NCBI RefSeq assembly: GCF_003003055.1
Contig: NZ_PVTV01000013.1
Span: 62,001 to 126,000, forward strand
DNA from: Jezberella montanilacus
GTDB taxonomy: Bacteria; Pseudomonadota; Gammaproteobacteria; Burkholderiales; Burkholderiaceae_B
Direction: 5' to 3'
DNA length: 64,000 nt
Both the position numbers and the translations under genes were made by a program. The notes beneath the pieces were generated by a model. It searched no databases and was not told where the DNA came from. It saw only the letters and a program-made list of their open reading frames with translations. Positions 52,140 to 60,680 of the stretch are shown here, piece by piece; positions within the stretch are counted from its first letter, which is position 1, and every line of letters starts with the position of its first letter.

Positions 52140-53135
52140 ATGCGTCATGCTCTTGCCTTCAAAGCGATACAAGCTCTTGCAATACTGACATATGGACTCG
52201 GTGCCATTTCCCAGGCTGCCGCACAAGAAAAGGCAGAGCAATTCCCCAGCAAACCCATCAACATTACTGTCACCTTTCCTCCCGGAGGCGGGACTGATGT
52301 GTTAGCGCGACTGATTGGCAATTACTTGCAAGACAGCACCGGACATTCCGCAATTGTTGAAAATCGTCCTGGCGCCAGCGGAAACTTAGGCGCTCGATAT
52401 GTAGCGGGGCGTGCGCCCGACGGCTACTCGTTACTGATGGTAAACAGTTCTTTTGCTGTAAACCCCGGCGTGTTCAGCAACTTAGCTTTCGATCCAAAAA
52501 AGGATTTTGTTCCCATCATCAATGTAGCGTTTGTTCCATCCGTACTGATTGTGCCAAGCGACTCACCGTATCAATCTTTATCTGACATGCTCAATGCGGC
52601 AAAACCTGAAAAGAATTCGGTTTCCTACGGATCCTGCGGTAACGGGACTCCCCAGCATCTTGCTGGAGAAATGTTGAATATCAGCGCCAAAACGCATATC
52701 ACCCACATCCCATACACGGGATGTGGACCAGCACTGAAAGACGTGCTGGGAGGTCAAGTTCCGATGGCGATTATTACTGCGTCCAGTGCGAGCGCACAAA
52801 TACAGGCTGGACAGGTACGTGCGCTTGCCGTCACGTCGCAAGAGCGCTCACCACTGATGCCAAACATCCCAACGGTTGCAGAACAAGGCTATCCCGGCTA
52901 TCAGTTGAACCAATGGCATGGTTTGCTCGCACCAGCGGGTACGCCTGTGGCTATTCAGAAAAAGCTCTATGACGACCTGGTTAAAGTGCTGGAGCGTCAA
53001 GAGATCAAAGACAAACTTGCCTCGCTCGGATACACCCCTGCAAAAGATGGTCCGTCTGCATTTCAGCTCATTCTGAATTCAGATATCGACCGCTTTGCTA
53101 TGTTGACGAAAGAGATTGGATTGAGGGCAGATTGA
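52140..53135 (+). CDS. Bug/TctC-family tripartite tricarboxylate receptor
   Basis: A 331-residue periplasmic receptor. The signal peptide (ALAILTYGLGAISQAAAQ) precedes FPSKPINITVTFPPGGGTDVLARLI, the family mark. NRPGASGNLGARYVAGRAPDGYSLL and LAPAGTPVAIQKKLYDDL follow. ATG 52140 is taken as start; TTG 52134 is an alternative, as AGGA lies at 52126-52129. No tctA or tctB membrane genes are near, the rule for Bug receptors in Bordetella relatives. Divergence from nadC across a shared operator suggests an aromatic pyridine carboxylate such as quinolinate (inference). Confidence 0.9.
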   Translation: MRHALAFKAIQALAILTYGLGAISQAAAQEKAEQFPSKPINITVTFPPGGGTDVLARLIGNYLQDSTGHSAIVENRPGASGNLGARYVAGRAPDGYSLLMVNSSFAVNPGVFSNLAFDPKKDFVPIINVAFVPSVLIVPSDSPYQSLSDMLNAAKPEKNSVSYGSCGNGTPQHLAGEMLNISAKTHITHIPYTGCGPALKDVLGGQVPMAIITASSASAQIQAGQVRALAVTSQERSPLMPNIPTVAEQGYPGYQLNQWHGLLAPAGTPVAIQKKLYDDLVKVLERQEIKDKLASLGYTPAKDGPSAFQLILNSDIDRFAMLTKEIGLRAD

Positions 53136-53140
53136 ATTTT

Positions 53141-53878
53141 TTACTCTGCATACTGTAAGGCTACCCAGGCCACACAAAGCGGCCCCGCATTAAACAGACC
53201 GTGCAGCAGGATTGAGGCTCCAACCCCTCGCTGCACTCGTATCCAGCCAAGTACCAGACCAGTCAGCCATTGGGGCGTCACCAAAATCATCATCACCCAC
53301 CACTGCACATCGCCGAATACATAATTACGAAGGTGGACAGCTGCAAAAGCCAAGGCGACGAGATGAAAAACCCACGGAAATACCTTGTGATAACGTCGCC
53401 CCCACCTAAACACCCAAGCCCGAGGCTCGGCAGAGAAGTAACTGATAAAGAGAAGCAAAGCAACTGTCAGTGCCAAGAGCACGGAGGCCCAACTTTGAAG
53501 ACCATAGACCAGAACAACCCCCATAGAGGGAGTAACCCAAAACAGGCTTAGCGGTCTTCGCAGGCAGTACCTGAACAGTAGCTCCTCCACTAGGGGAGCC
53601 CATAAAATTGCCTGCAACCAAGGCAGATCATTGACATTGATCCGATGCGTCGCACCACTCGCTTCAAAAGCTTCGAGAACAAGCGGGCCCAACACAAAAA
53701 TATTCAGTATCCATAACGTGGCAGCCCAAGCGAATAATCGACCCATGCCAAGACCGGGAAACCAATCGCGCAGACGCCCTGCTAAGGGTGGCGCGACGCG
53801 AAGCGTACGTTTCAAATGGGGACTGAGGATAAACCGGAAGCAAGCACGCCACTCCGCTCGCAAGCGCTGTGTCGTCAT
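53141..53878 (-). CDS. CPBP family intramembrane metalloprotease (CAAX/Abi type)
   Basis: A 245-residue membrane protein with about six helices. Motif 1 is [11 protein letters not shown] (EExxxR), motif 2 is the [12 protein letters not shown] region and motif 3 is LLHGLFNA (HxxxN-like). These are the catalytic motifs of CPBP glutamic-type intramembrane proteases. The substrate is unknown; members are linked to CAAX processing or to bacteriocin immunity. Its ATG overlaps the pth stop (ATGA), so it is co-transcribed with pth. Confidence 0.82.
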   Translation of the reverse strand: MTTQRLRAEWRACFRFILSPHLKRTLRVAPPLAGRLRDWFPGLGMGRLFAWAATLWILNIFVLGPLVLEAFEASGATHRINVNDLPWLQAILWAPLVEELLFRYCLRRPLSLFWVTPSMGVVLVYGLQSWASVLLALTVALLLFISYFSAEPRAWVFRWGRRYHKVFPWVFHLVALAFAAVHLRNYVFGDVQWWVMMILVTPQWLTGLVLGWIRVQRGVGASILLHGLFNAGPLCVAWVALQYAE

Positions 53879-54471
53879 GCGGGGTTGTCGCGATGAAGTT
53901 GCTCAGTCGCTTTGACAAAATCTCCCGCCAGCAATAAAGGCATCACAGCGCGACAGCGTGTGATTGCACCATCAATCATCGTCTGATCTTCGCGGCGAGG
54001 GGGATGCAAGACAAAATCTACAACTTGTTGCTGCAGGTTCAAGGTTCTGGGATGCCCGATACCGATTCGCATCCGCCAGAAGCCCAGATCCCCCAGCGCG
54101 GCAGCGATATCCTTTAAGCCATTATGACCAGCGTGACCGCCACCAAGTTTGACTTTGACTTGACCAGGTAACAAATCCAGCTCGTCGTGGAGGACCAAGA
54201 TAGCCTCGGGTTTGAGCTTGTAAAAACGGGCTAAAGCACCCACACATTGCCCCGAGCGATTCATATACGTTTGGGGCTTAGCGAGAAATATTTGCTCCCC
54301 GTGAACTCGCGCCTTGGCGACTGAGCCGGCAAAGGATTTTTCTAAGGTGAACGAGCAACTGAGATCACGCGCAACTTCGTCGGCCAACCAGAAACCCGCG
54401 TTGTGCCGGGTTCGTTCGTAATCTGTACCCGGGTTACCGAGTCCGACGATCAATTTGATTGGTGTTGACAT
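53875..54471 (-). CDS. pth: Peptidyl-tRNA hydrolase
   Basis: Pth releases tRNA from stalled peptidyl-tRNA. The 198-residue protein from ATG 54471 begins [20 protein letters not shown], then [11 protein letters not shown] (catalytic His), [23 protein letters not shown] and [15 protein letters not shown]. The open frame upstream to 54522 is not homologous. It follows rplY after a terminator-like hairpin and is coupled to the CPBP gene. Confidence 0.95.
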   Translation of the reverse strand: MSTPIKLIVGLGNPGTDYERTRHNAGFWLADEVARDLSCSFTLEKSFAGSVAKARVHGEQIFLAKPQTYMNRSGQCVGALARFYKLKPEAILVLHDELDLLPGQVKVKLGGGHAGHNGLKDIAAALGDLGFWRMRIGIGHPRTLNLQQQVVDFVLHPPRREDQTMIDGAITRCRAVMPLLLAGDFVKATEQLHRDNPA

Positions 54472-54520
54472 GAGCGGGCTTGAAACCAAGCGATGAGTCA
54501 AACGAAAAATGAAGCGCTGC

Positions 54521-54557
54521 AAACAAAAACCTCATCCAAGCTAAGCAGGGATGAGGC
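54521..54557 (-). terminator. Intrinsic terminator after rplY
   Basis: On the minus strand, CCTCATCC (54549-54556 complement) pairs with GGATGAGG (54530-54537 complement), an 8-bp stem, followed by TTTTTGTTT. It lies 26 nt after the rplY stop and before pth, so part of the prs-rplY transcript should end here. Confidence 0.7.
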
Positions 54558-54582
54558 TTTAATCACTGCAGTGATCGACGCT

Positions 54583-55182
54583 TTAAGCAGCTGTATCAGC
54601 AGCAGCTTCGTCTTTACCACCACCTTTCACAACGGCTGTAACGAGTACAGGATTGGTATCGGTACCGTGGGGGACGTAGCTTACGCCCTTGGGTAACGTG
54701 ATCTCAGCCAGATGGATTGAGGCGCCCCCAATCAGCTTGGACAAGTCGACCTCGATGAAAGCAGGCAAATTCGCAGGCAAACAAGCGATATCGATCTCAT
54801 TAAAGATATGAGAAATGATGGCAGCACTGAGTTTCACGGCAGGTGAGGTTTCGGCGTTGATAAAGTGCAGTGGCACTTTAGTATGCAAAATCTGATCCGC
54901 AGAAACGCGCTGGAAATCAACGTGCATGACCAATTGCTTATATGGATGCCATTGAACAGCACGCAGCAGCACTTGCTGATCGTGACCTTCAATTTTCATA
55001 TCCAAAATGGATGAGTGAAACGTCTCTTTGCGCAGAGCGTGATAGATTTCATTGTGATCGAGTTCAACGTTCAGCGGTTGGTCTTTACCACCGTACACGA
55101 TGGCCGGAACACGACCCGCGTGGCGCAGGCGGCGGCTCGCACTCGATCCCTGTACGCTACGTAATGTTGCATTGAATTGCAT
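54583..55182 (-). CDS. rplY: 50S ribosomal protein L25/general stress protein Ctc
   Basis: A 199-residue long-form L25. The 5S rRNA-binding domain (about 1-95) has [21 protein letters not shown] and [20 protein letters not shown]. The C-terminal TL5/Ctc domain (about 96-190) has [16 protein letters not shown] and ending [18 protein letters not shown], with an Asp/Ala-rich tail. It lies 105 bp after prs. A 9-bp hairpin with one G-U pair (55254-55262 with 55271-55279) lies between them and has no T-run. Confidence 0.95.
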   Translation of the reverse strand: MQFNATLRSVQGSSASRRLRHAGRVPAIVYGGKDQPLNVELDHNEIYHALRKETFHSSILDMKIEGHDQQVLLRAVQWHPYKQLVMHVDFQRVSADQILHTKVPLHFINAETSPAVKLSAAIISHIFNEIDIACLPANLPAFIEVDLSKLIGGASIHLAEITLPKGVSYVPHGTDTNPVLVTAVVKGGGKDEAAADTAA

Positions 55183-55287
55183 GGTAGATACTCCAAAATA
55201 AGCGCAATCGCGCCGGTTGTTTAGACAACGACCGAAAACCAGTCGCTGTTATGTTGGCTCGCCGCGACCAGCGAACCAAGCATTCTT

Positions 55288-56238
55288 TTAATCGACGAAC
55301 AGTGAGCTAACTGACTCTGCGTTCGAGATTCTCAAAATAGTTTCACCTAACAAAGCCGCACAAGATAATGCGCGAATTTTAGGGCAGGCTTTCGCCTCAT
55401 CCGACAAGGGGATGGTGTCGGTTACAACCAATTCATTTAGCTCTGAGGCGGCAATGCGTTCAACTGCACCGCCTGACAAAACTGAGTGCGTGCAGTAGGC
55501 ATAAACCGCCCCTGCGCCGCGCTCTTTCAAAGCTTGTGCTGCTTTACACAGGGTGCCTGCCGTATCGACCATATCATCCATGATCAAACAGGTGCGACCG
55601 TCTACCTCGCCAATGATATTCATGACTTCGGATACGTTTGCCCGCGGACGGCGTTTATCAATAATCGCCAGATCAGCTTCAAGCTGCTTGGCCAGCGCCC
55701 GAGCCCGGACCACGCCCCCAATGTCAGGCGATACCACTACCAGGTTCGACAGGTTGCGGCGCCAGATGTCACCCAATAAAATCGGACCCGCATAAATATT
55801 ATCAACCGGTATATCAAAAAAACCTTGGATCTGATCTGCATGCAAGTCCATGGTCAGCACGCGATCAACGCCAACTACTTGCAACATATTTGCGACGACT
55901 TTAGCCGAAATCGCAACACGCGCTGAACGAGGACGACGGTCTTGACGGGCATAACCAAAATACGGGATCGCGGCGGTAATGCGGCGGGCAGAAGCACGTC
56001 TTAGCGCATCGACCATGACCATGACTTCCATGAGGTTGTCGTTGGTGGGCGCACAAGTTGGCTGCAACACAAACACGTCTTTGCCGCGAACGTTCTCGTT
56101 GATCTCAACCATCACCTCGCCATCAGAGAAACGTCCCACGGACATTTTACCGAGTGACATATCAAGATGGTTAACGACATCAACAGCCAGCCTAGTATTG
56201 GCTGTGCCGGTGAAAATCATGAAACTATCAGTACCCAT
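55288..56238 (-). CDS. prs: Ribose-phosphate pyrophosphokinase (PRPP synthetase)
   Basis: Prs makes PRPP from ribose 5-phosphate and ATP. From ATG 56238 ([18 protein letters not shown]) it is 316 residues; an upstream in-frame ATG at 56259 is less likely. Motifs are [50 protein letters not shown] (divalent metal site) and [14 protein letters not shown] (PRPP signature). It is transcribed from its own candidate promoter downstream of tRNA-Gln. It supplies the general PRPP pool, so the proposed catabolic PRPP cycle in the island would not depend on it except to prime. Confidence 0.97.
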   Translation of the reverse strand: MGTDSFMIFTGTANTRLAVDVVNHLDMSLGKMSVGRFSDGEVMVEINENVRGKDVFVLQPTCAPTNDNLMEVMVMVDALRRASARRITAAIPYFGYARQDRRPRSARVAISAKVVANMLQVVGVDRVLTMDLHADQIQGFFDIPVDNIYAGPILLGDIWRRNLSNLVVVSPDIGGVVRARALAKQLEADLAIIDKRRPRANVSEVMNIIGEVDGRTCLIMDDMVDTAGTLCKAAQALKERGAGAVYAYCTHSVLSGGAVERIAASELNELVVTDTIPLSDEAKACPKIRALSCAALLGETILRISNAESVSSLFVD

Positions 56239-56310
56239 GGCTAAGGCAATCGCAGACAAAGAAACAGCATCAAATGAAAAAGCTGCTGAACCTACTAACG
56301 CAGATCAAGC

Positions 56311-56339
56311 TTTTTATATGCTTGACGGGCCAAGTTCAA
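56311..56339 (-). promoter_or_regulatory. Candidate promoter of prs
   Basis: On the minus strand TTGAAC (56334-56339) precedes an A/T-rich -10 region (TATAAAAA, within 56311-56318) at 15-17 bp. It lies between tRNA-Gln and prs, about 75 nt before the prs start. Confidence 0.4.
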
Positions 56340-56356
56340 CAGCTTCGCAGTGTGGG

Positions 56357-56430
56357 CTGGGGAAGAAGGATTCGAACCTTCGCATGCCGGAATCAAAATC
56401 CGGTGCCTTAACCAGCTTGGCGACTCCCCA
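56357..56430 (-). tRNA. tRNA-Gln (anticodon TTG)
   Basis: A 74-nt gene. The acceptor stem TGGGGAG pairs with TTCCCCA and includes the U1-A72 pair typical of tRNA-Gln. The anticodon arm is CCGGA-TTTTGAT-TCCGG with anticodon TTG, and the T arm is GAAGG-TTCGAAT-CCTTC. The discriminator is G. The genomic 3' end reads GCCCA, so a correctly placed CCA is not encoded and must be added. The gene starts one base after the ispE stop codon, so both are probably cut from one transcript. Confidence 0.95.
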
Positions 56431-56431
56431 A

Positions 56432-57331
56432 CTAACTTTCTAACCAGTGCCGCAGTGGGTGTTCAGTTAACCCGCTACAAGCAAATATAGCCTGTATCGG
56501 TACTTGCTGACTACCGCCTGCAACAGCGGTAACTTCTTTATGCAATTCATTCAGTATTTTCTGACGAACCAACTGAGCCTCGTCTGGATCAGTGGACTGT
56601 GTAAAAAAACAAGCCCCAGACCCTGTCATCCGAGCATGACAACCGGCTTTAACAAGCCATTTGTACACGTCTTGCATAACGGGGTACATACTCAGAACAA
56701 CCGGCTGTAGGTCATTGTGACCAAAACCAACTGGATTGCCAGAAAAGTCCGTTATTTTGACCTGTGGCGTGTTTCTTGTCAAATCACTAGACTGGAAAAC
56801 ACCTACGGTGGGGACATTTTGCACGGGTTGAATCACAACGTAGGCCTGAGGGGGCAGGTCAACCGCTGTCAAGCGCTCGCCGATGCCTTCCGCAAACGCA
56901 TTTTGCCCAAAAATAAATACGGGGACATCCGCACCGAGCTCAAGACCAATCTGCATGAGCGCCTGGCGGCTTAAACCAGTTTGCCAGAGTCGGTTAAGCG
57001 CAATTAAGACCGTCGCCGCATCGCTTGATCCACCACCTAAACCACCTCCGGTGGGGATTCTTTTATCCACTCGAATCGCTGCGCCTCGTTTCACACCCGT
57101 GACACGCTGCAATGCTTTGGCAGCCCTCACCACGAGGTCATCATGCGGCGCAACCCCAGGCATGTCGCTCTCTCGGATAATTTCAGAGGAGTCCGTTGCA
57201 TCGATGTGAATGGTATCTGCCAAATCAATGAACCGGAAGACCGTTTGAAGCAAATGGTATCCATCAGCGCGACGGCCCACGACATGCAGAAACAAATTCA
57301 GCTTAGCGGGTGCAATCAGATCGTAAAGCAT
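56432..57331 (-). CDS. ispE: 4-diphosphocytidyl-2-C-methyl-D-erythritol kinase
   Basis: IspE phosphorylates CDP-methylerythritol in the MEP isoprenoid pathway. The 299-residue GHMP kinase has APAKLNLFLHVVGRRADGYH, the ATP loop PTGGGLGGGSSDAATVL, LGADVPVFIFGQNAFAEGIG and MTGSGACFFTQ. It lies between lolB (34 nt upstream) and tRNA-Gln (1 nt downstream), the usual betaproteobacterial order. Confidence 0.96.
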   Translation of the reverse strand: MLYDLIAPAKLNLFLHVVGRRADGYHLLQTVFRFIDLADTIHIDATDSSEIIRESDMPGVAPHDDLVVRAAKALQRVTGVKRGAAIRVDKRIPTGGGLGGGSSDAATVLIALNRLWQTGLSRQALMQIGLELGADVPVFIFGQNAFAEGIGERLTAVDLPPQAYVVIQPVQNVPTVGVFQSSDLTRNTPQVKITDFSGNPVGFGHNDLQPVVLSMYPVMQDVYKWLVKAGCHARMTGSGACFFTQSTDPDEAQLVRQKILNELHKEVTAVAGGSQQVPIQAIFACSGLTEHPLRHWLES

Positions 57332-57365
57332 GATGTGTCAGTGAACAGTGATGAATAATTGACAA

Positions 57366-57929
57366 TCAATCAACGATCAAACGGATCGAGAGCTGTTGAC
57401 CGGCGAGATCCCGCCTGAGTGCAATTGCCCGTGGCCCGAGACCATCGTACTTTGACAGATTGACCTGCCAGCCATCTTGCGTAAATCCCGTCAGATGCCC
57501 CAATTCATCCCGGCTCAAGTCTCGAACAGTACTGGCAGCGTGTTTACTTAACCGTCCCCTTAACCAATCGCGCAAATCCGATACCGGCATGTTCTGACCA
57601 ATCGCGATCTGTATCAGTTCATCCGGACTGGTTGCGCTGATCGTCTCCCCGTTAGATCGAGTCAATACCGCCTCGCGAGAATTAACGCTAACCCGGGCGA
57701 GCGTGCCCCCCATGGGTGAAATCAAATCCAATAACAACGTGTTACCCCGATCTTGCCAGGCAAAGCCACCCTGACTGTTCTCGGGATTTTGGTTAAATCT
57801 TTGAGACTGAACGGCAAACCGACCTGATCGAGCAAAGTCAGCAGTTGACACTGGTGCGGGTATTTCTGTGACTGCACAACCTGCTAAAAGCATGAGCCCT
57901 AAAGCAATGGCCAACACCCAACGAATCAA
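57366..57929 (-). CDS. lolB: Outer-membrane lipoprotein insertion protein LolB
   Basis: LolB is the outer-membrane lipoprotein that receives lipoproteins from LolA. The best start is TTG 57929, which overlaps the TPR gene stop as TTGA and gives 187 residues with the signal MIRWVLAIALGLMLLAGC. LLAGC is the lipobox. Open frames further upstream lie in the TPR gene and are non-homologous. FARSGRFAVQSQ, FAWQDRGNTLLLDLISPMG and a late WQVNLSKYDGLGPRAI fit the LolB fold. Confidence 0.88.
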   Translation of the reverse strand: MIRWVLAIALGLMLLAGCAVTEIPAPVSTADFARSGRFAVQSQRFNQNPENSQGGFAWQDRGNTLLLDLISPMGGTLARVSVNSREAVLTRSNGETISATSPDELIQIAIGQNMPVSDLRDWLRGRLSKHAASTVRDLSRDELGHLTGFTQDGWQVNLSKYDGLGPRAIALRRDLAGQQLSIRLIVD

Positions 57930-59800
57930 GGTGCGACCCCGAATCGCTTCATCGTCTCGACCAAAGTCGCGTTGCCGGCCTCTTTGGCAAGCCCTTCTCG
58001 CCACAGCGCACGCGCTTTGTCTTGGTCCCCTTGAGCCCAGTAAACCTCGCCCAGATGAGCAGCGATATCCGCCTCTGGGCGTTTTACATACGCGCGCATT
58101 AAGATTTGCACCGCAGCGGGATAGTCGCCCATTCTGAACTTGACCCAACCCAGGCTATCCATAATGAAAGGATCGTTCGGCGCAAGTTCACTCGCCTTAT
58201 TGAGCAAGATCAATGCCTCATCGAGACGGATATTGCGATCGGCCAGTGCGTAACCCAAGGCGTTGTAGGCGTGAGCATGACGTGAATCAAGAACAATGAC
58301 TTGCCTGAGCAGTCGTTCCGCCTCAGGTAAGTTGTTTTGCTGCTCGTACAACATAGCTAGATCGTATTTGACGCTTTTCGAGCTGCCTCTTTCTTTGTCA
58401 GCTGCTTGCAAGCGTTTGATTGCTTCGTCGATTCTCTTTGCGTTTCGAAGCACTTGACTGGTTGTCACCAGAACCACGTCAGCAGACTCGTCGTCCTCAG
58501 GCTGAGCCGCATCAAGAATGGCTACCGCCTCATCGATACGGCCTTGTTTGCCACGAATAACGGCCTGACGCATTTGCGCGGCAAAGACCGCATTCGATGG
58601 ATCTTTGATCAACGACAAATCAGCATAGGCTTCGTCGAACTTGCCGATCTCTTCTAAGACACCCGCACGAAACTGATAGGCATCCGATAAAGCAACCCCT
58701 GCATCAGACGCACCATCTGGGCCGGCACTTTTGCGCTGAGTTTGCACGTTAATGAACTGATCGATGAATTTTTTTGCGTCCTGCCATTGCTTGGCACGCG
58801 CAGCCAACTGCGCTTGCACAAACAACAGTTCAAAATCTTCAGGAGCGTTACGCAACATGCTTTGCACTTCAGCCATTGCCTCACTGTAGCGGCCGCGCTC
58901 GGACAGTTGACCTGCGAGCAAGAGCCGCACTCGGCGCGCCTTGGGCTGTCTTTTTGTAAACGCGGCAACCTCAGCCATGGCACCATCTGCATCGACGGAC
59001 ATCCCGTACTCAAGAACTCGAGCCGCTGCGTCTTCAGAGTTAGGGTTGGCTCCCAGCGCAATACGCGCCTCAGCAAGTGCTTGCTTTGAATCGCCAGACG
59101 ATTGCGCCATGTCAGCCAGAGCAAGCCGAGCAGCCGGTAGATTTTTGACTGAACTCTGATTGATCGCTTCAGACAAGATGCTGAAGGCTTCTTGCTTATT
59201 TTGCATTCGAGCAAGCGTTGTCACAGCCTGAGTGATTGCAGCTGGTTTGTCAGTGGATTTATCGATGCGCTTGCGCAAAGCTTGCGCCAAACCAGTTGTT
59301 TGACCAGCAGCCGCACCCAGCGCCAATTCAGTTGAGACGGCCTCATCGTCGTTCGGGGCAATTCGCAGCCAAGTGCGGCTCGCGTCGAGCGCACCTGTCA
59401 AATTGCCGCCAGCCAGATAAAACTCGAGGGAGCGTCTTGCCAAGCGCGGATCGGCGGTCTCGCGAGCCAAGTCGGCCAGCGTATTGCCGGCGGCAAGGTA
59501 ATTGCCCCGCTGAGCCGCGATTTCTGCGGCCAGAATTTTGAACAAGATGGTGCCAGTTAACGTAACATCTGGCAATTGATTGGCGTGCAGCCGAATCACC
59601 TCGGTTTCAGATTTCGCCCGCCCGCCGTTGGGGCCAGTCGCTTGCGCTAAAGCCCCCGCAGATGCCTGAACGGCGACTGTACAGCCAGCGCTCAGCAGAA
59701 GGCGAGCGCCCAACTGCCTTGAAAAAAACTGAGTAACGCCAAGGGATTTAGGGGTGAACTTCACGCGAGACGACCGGTTGATGGCACAATGATTTGACAT
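57926..59800 (-). CDS. TPR-repeat protein encoded upstream of lolB
   Basis: A 624-residue protein. A signal-like stretch (about 28-53, LGARLLLSAGCTVAVQASAGALAQ) suggests export to the periplasm. The rest is a long alpha-helical array of TPR units; the clearest are DSRHAHAYNALGYALADRNI, APNDPFIMDSLGWVKFRMGD and RPEADIAAHLGEVYWAQGDQ near the C-terminus. TPR proteins at this place next to lolB are common in Betaproteobacteria, with a presumed scaffold role, perhaps in envelope assembly. It diverges from mutM with only 25 bp between start codons. Confidence 0.85.
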   Translation of the reverse strand: MSNHCAINRSSRVKFTPKSLGVTQFFSRQLGARLLLSAGCTVAVQASAGALAQATGPNGGRAKSETEVIRLHANQLPDVTLTGTILFKILAAEIAAQRGNYLAAGNTLADLARETADPRLARRSLEFYLAGGNLTGALDASRTWLRIAPNDDEAVSTELALGAAAGQTTGLAQALRKRIDKSTDKPAAITQAVTTLARMQNKQEAFSILSEAINQSSVKNLPAARLALADMAQSSGDSKQALAEARIALGANPNSEDAAARVLEYGMSVDADGAMAEVAAFTKRQPKARRVRLLLAGQLSERGRYSEAMAEVQSMLRNAPEDFELLFVQAQLAARAKQWQDAKKFIDQFINVQTQRKSAGPDGASDAGVALSDAYQFRAGVLEEIGKFDEAYADLSLIKDPSNAVFAAQMRQAVIRGKQGRIDEAVAILDAAQPEDDESADVVLVTTSQVLRNAKRIDEAIKRLQAADKERGSSKSVKYDLAMLYEQQNNLPEAERLLRQVIVLDSRHAHAYNALGYALADRNIRLDEALILLNKASELAPNDPFIMDSLGWVKFRMGDYPAAVQILMRAYVKRPEADIAAHLGEVYWAQGDQDKARALWREGLAKEAGNATLVETMKRFGVAP

Positions 59801-59825
59801 AGTCTTTGGATGTTAGCACTTACCC

Positions 59826-60653
59826 ATGCCCGAACTACCAGAAGTTGAGACAACCAGAAGGGGAATAGATTCCATCGCGACCGGCCGCCGCCTGCTGGAA
59901 ATGGTGGTTCATGAGCACCGCATGCGATGGCCTATACCCAAAGAATTGCCGGGATACGTTCAAAACCAGACCGTGCGGGCCTGCCGCCGTCGTGGCAAAT
60001 ATCTGCTGATCGATTTCGATGCCGGGACAATGATTATCCATCTGGGCATGTCAGGATCCCTGCGAAGCGTCCAAAAAGGTTCACTGCTTCGCACCCACGA
60101 TCATGTCGAACTGCACTTCGGCCATCAAACGTTAAGGCTGCACGATCCGCGCCGTTTCGGCTCAGTGCTTTGGCATCCCTTTGAGAACGGCCCTGTTGAG
60201 ACGCATCCCCTGTTAGCCAAGCTGGGCATAGAACCGTTCGATCCGCAATTTGACGCAAGCTTATTGCACCGAGGCCTCGCCAATCGTCAAATGCCCATCA
60301 AACAGGCTTTGCTCGCCGGTGACGTCGTTGTCGGGGTAGGCAATATTTACGCCTCCGAGAGTCTGTTTCAAGCCCGTATCAATCCTAAAACTAAGGCGGG
60401 CCGGATATCGCTGGCCAGATGCGAAAAATTAGTCGTCGCCATTAAAAACACGCTCGACGCTGCGCTCACTTCGGGCGGCAGCACCTTGCGTGACTATGTC
60501 AATGCGACGGGTGAGCCCGGCGCCTATTTCACGCTGCATGGCGCAGTCTACGAACGCGCCGGCCAGCCCTGTAAGGTTTGTGAAACGCCGATCAAGAAGA
60601 TCGTTCAAGGACAGCGTGCCACGTACTACTGTGCTAATTGTCAAAAAGCCTGA
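59826..60653 (+). CDS. mutM: Formamidopyrimidine-DNA glycosylase
   Basis: MutM excises 8-oxoguanine and FapyG and nicks the abasic site. The 275-residue protein has the catalytic N-terminus PELPEVETTRRGI (P2, E3 after Met removal), YLLIDFDAGTMIIHLGMSGSL, GVGNIYASESLF with the helix-two-turn-helix, and the C-terminal zinc finger CKVCETPIKKIVQGQRATYYCANC. It is a single gene; its promoter must lie within the start of the divergent TPR gene. Confidence 0.97.
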   Translation: MPELPEVETTRRGIDSIATGRRLLEMVVHEHRMRWPIPKELPGYVQNQTVRACRRRGKYLLIDFDAGTMIIHLGMSGSLRSVQKGSLLRTHDHVELHFGHQTLRLHDPRRFGSVLWHPFENGPVETHPLLAKLGIEPFDPQFDASLLHRGLANRQMPIKQALLAGDVVVGVGNIYASESLFQARINPKTKAGRISLARCEKLVVAIKNTLDAALTSGGSTLRDYVNATGEPGAYFTLHGAVYERAGQPCKVCETPIKKIVQGQRATYYCANCQKA

Positions 60654-60680
60654 GGTCGCTGCAAACCAGACCTCCTCGCT

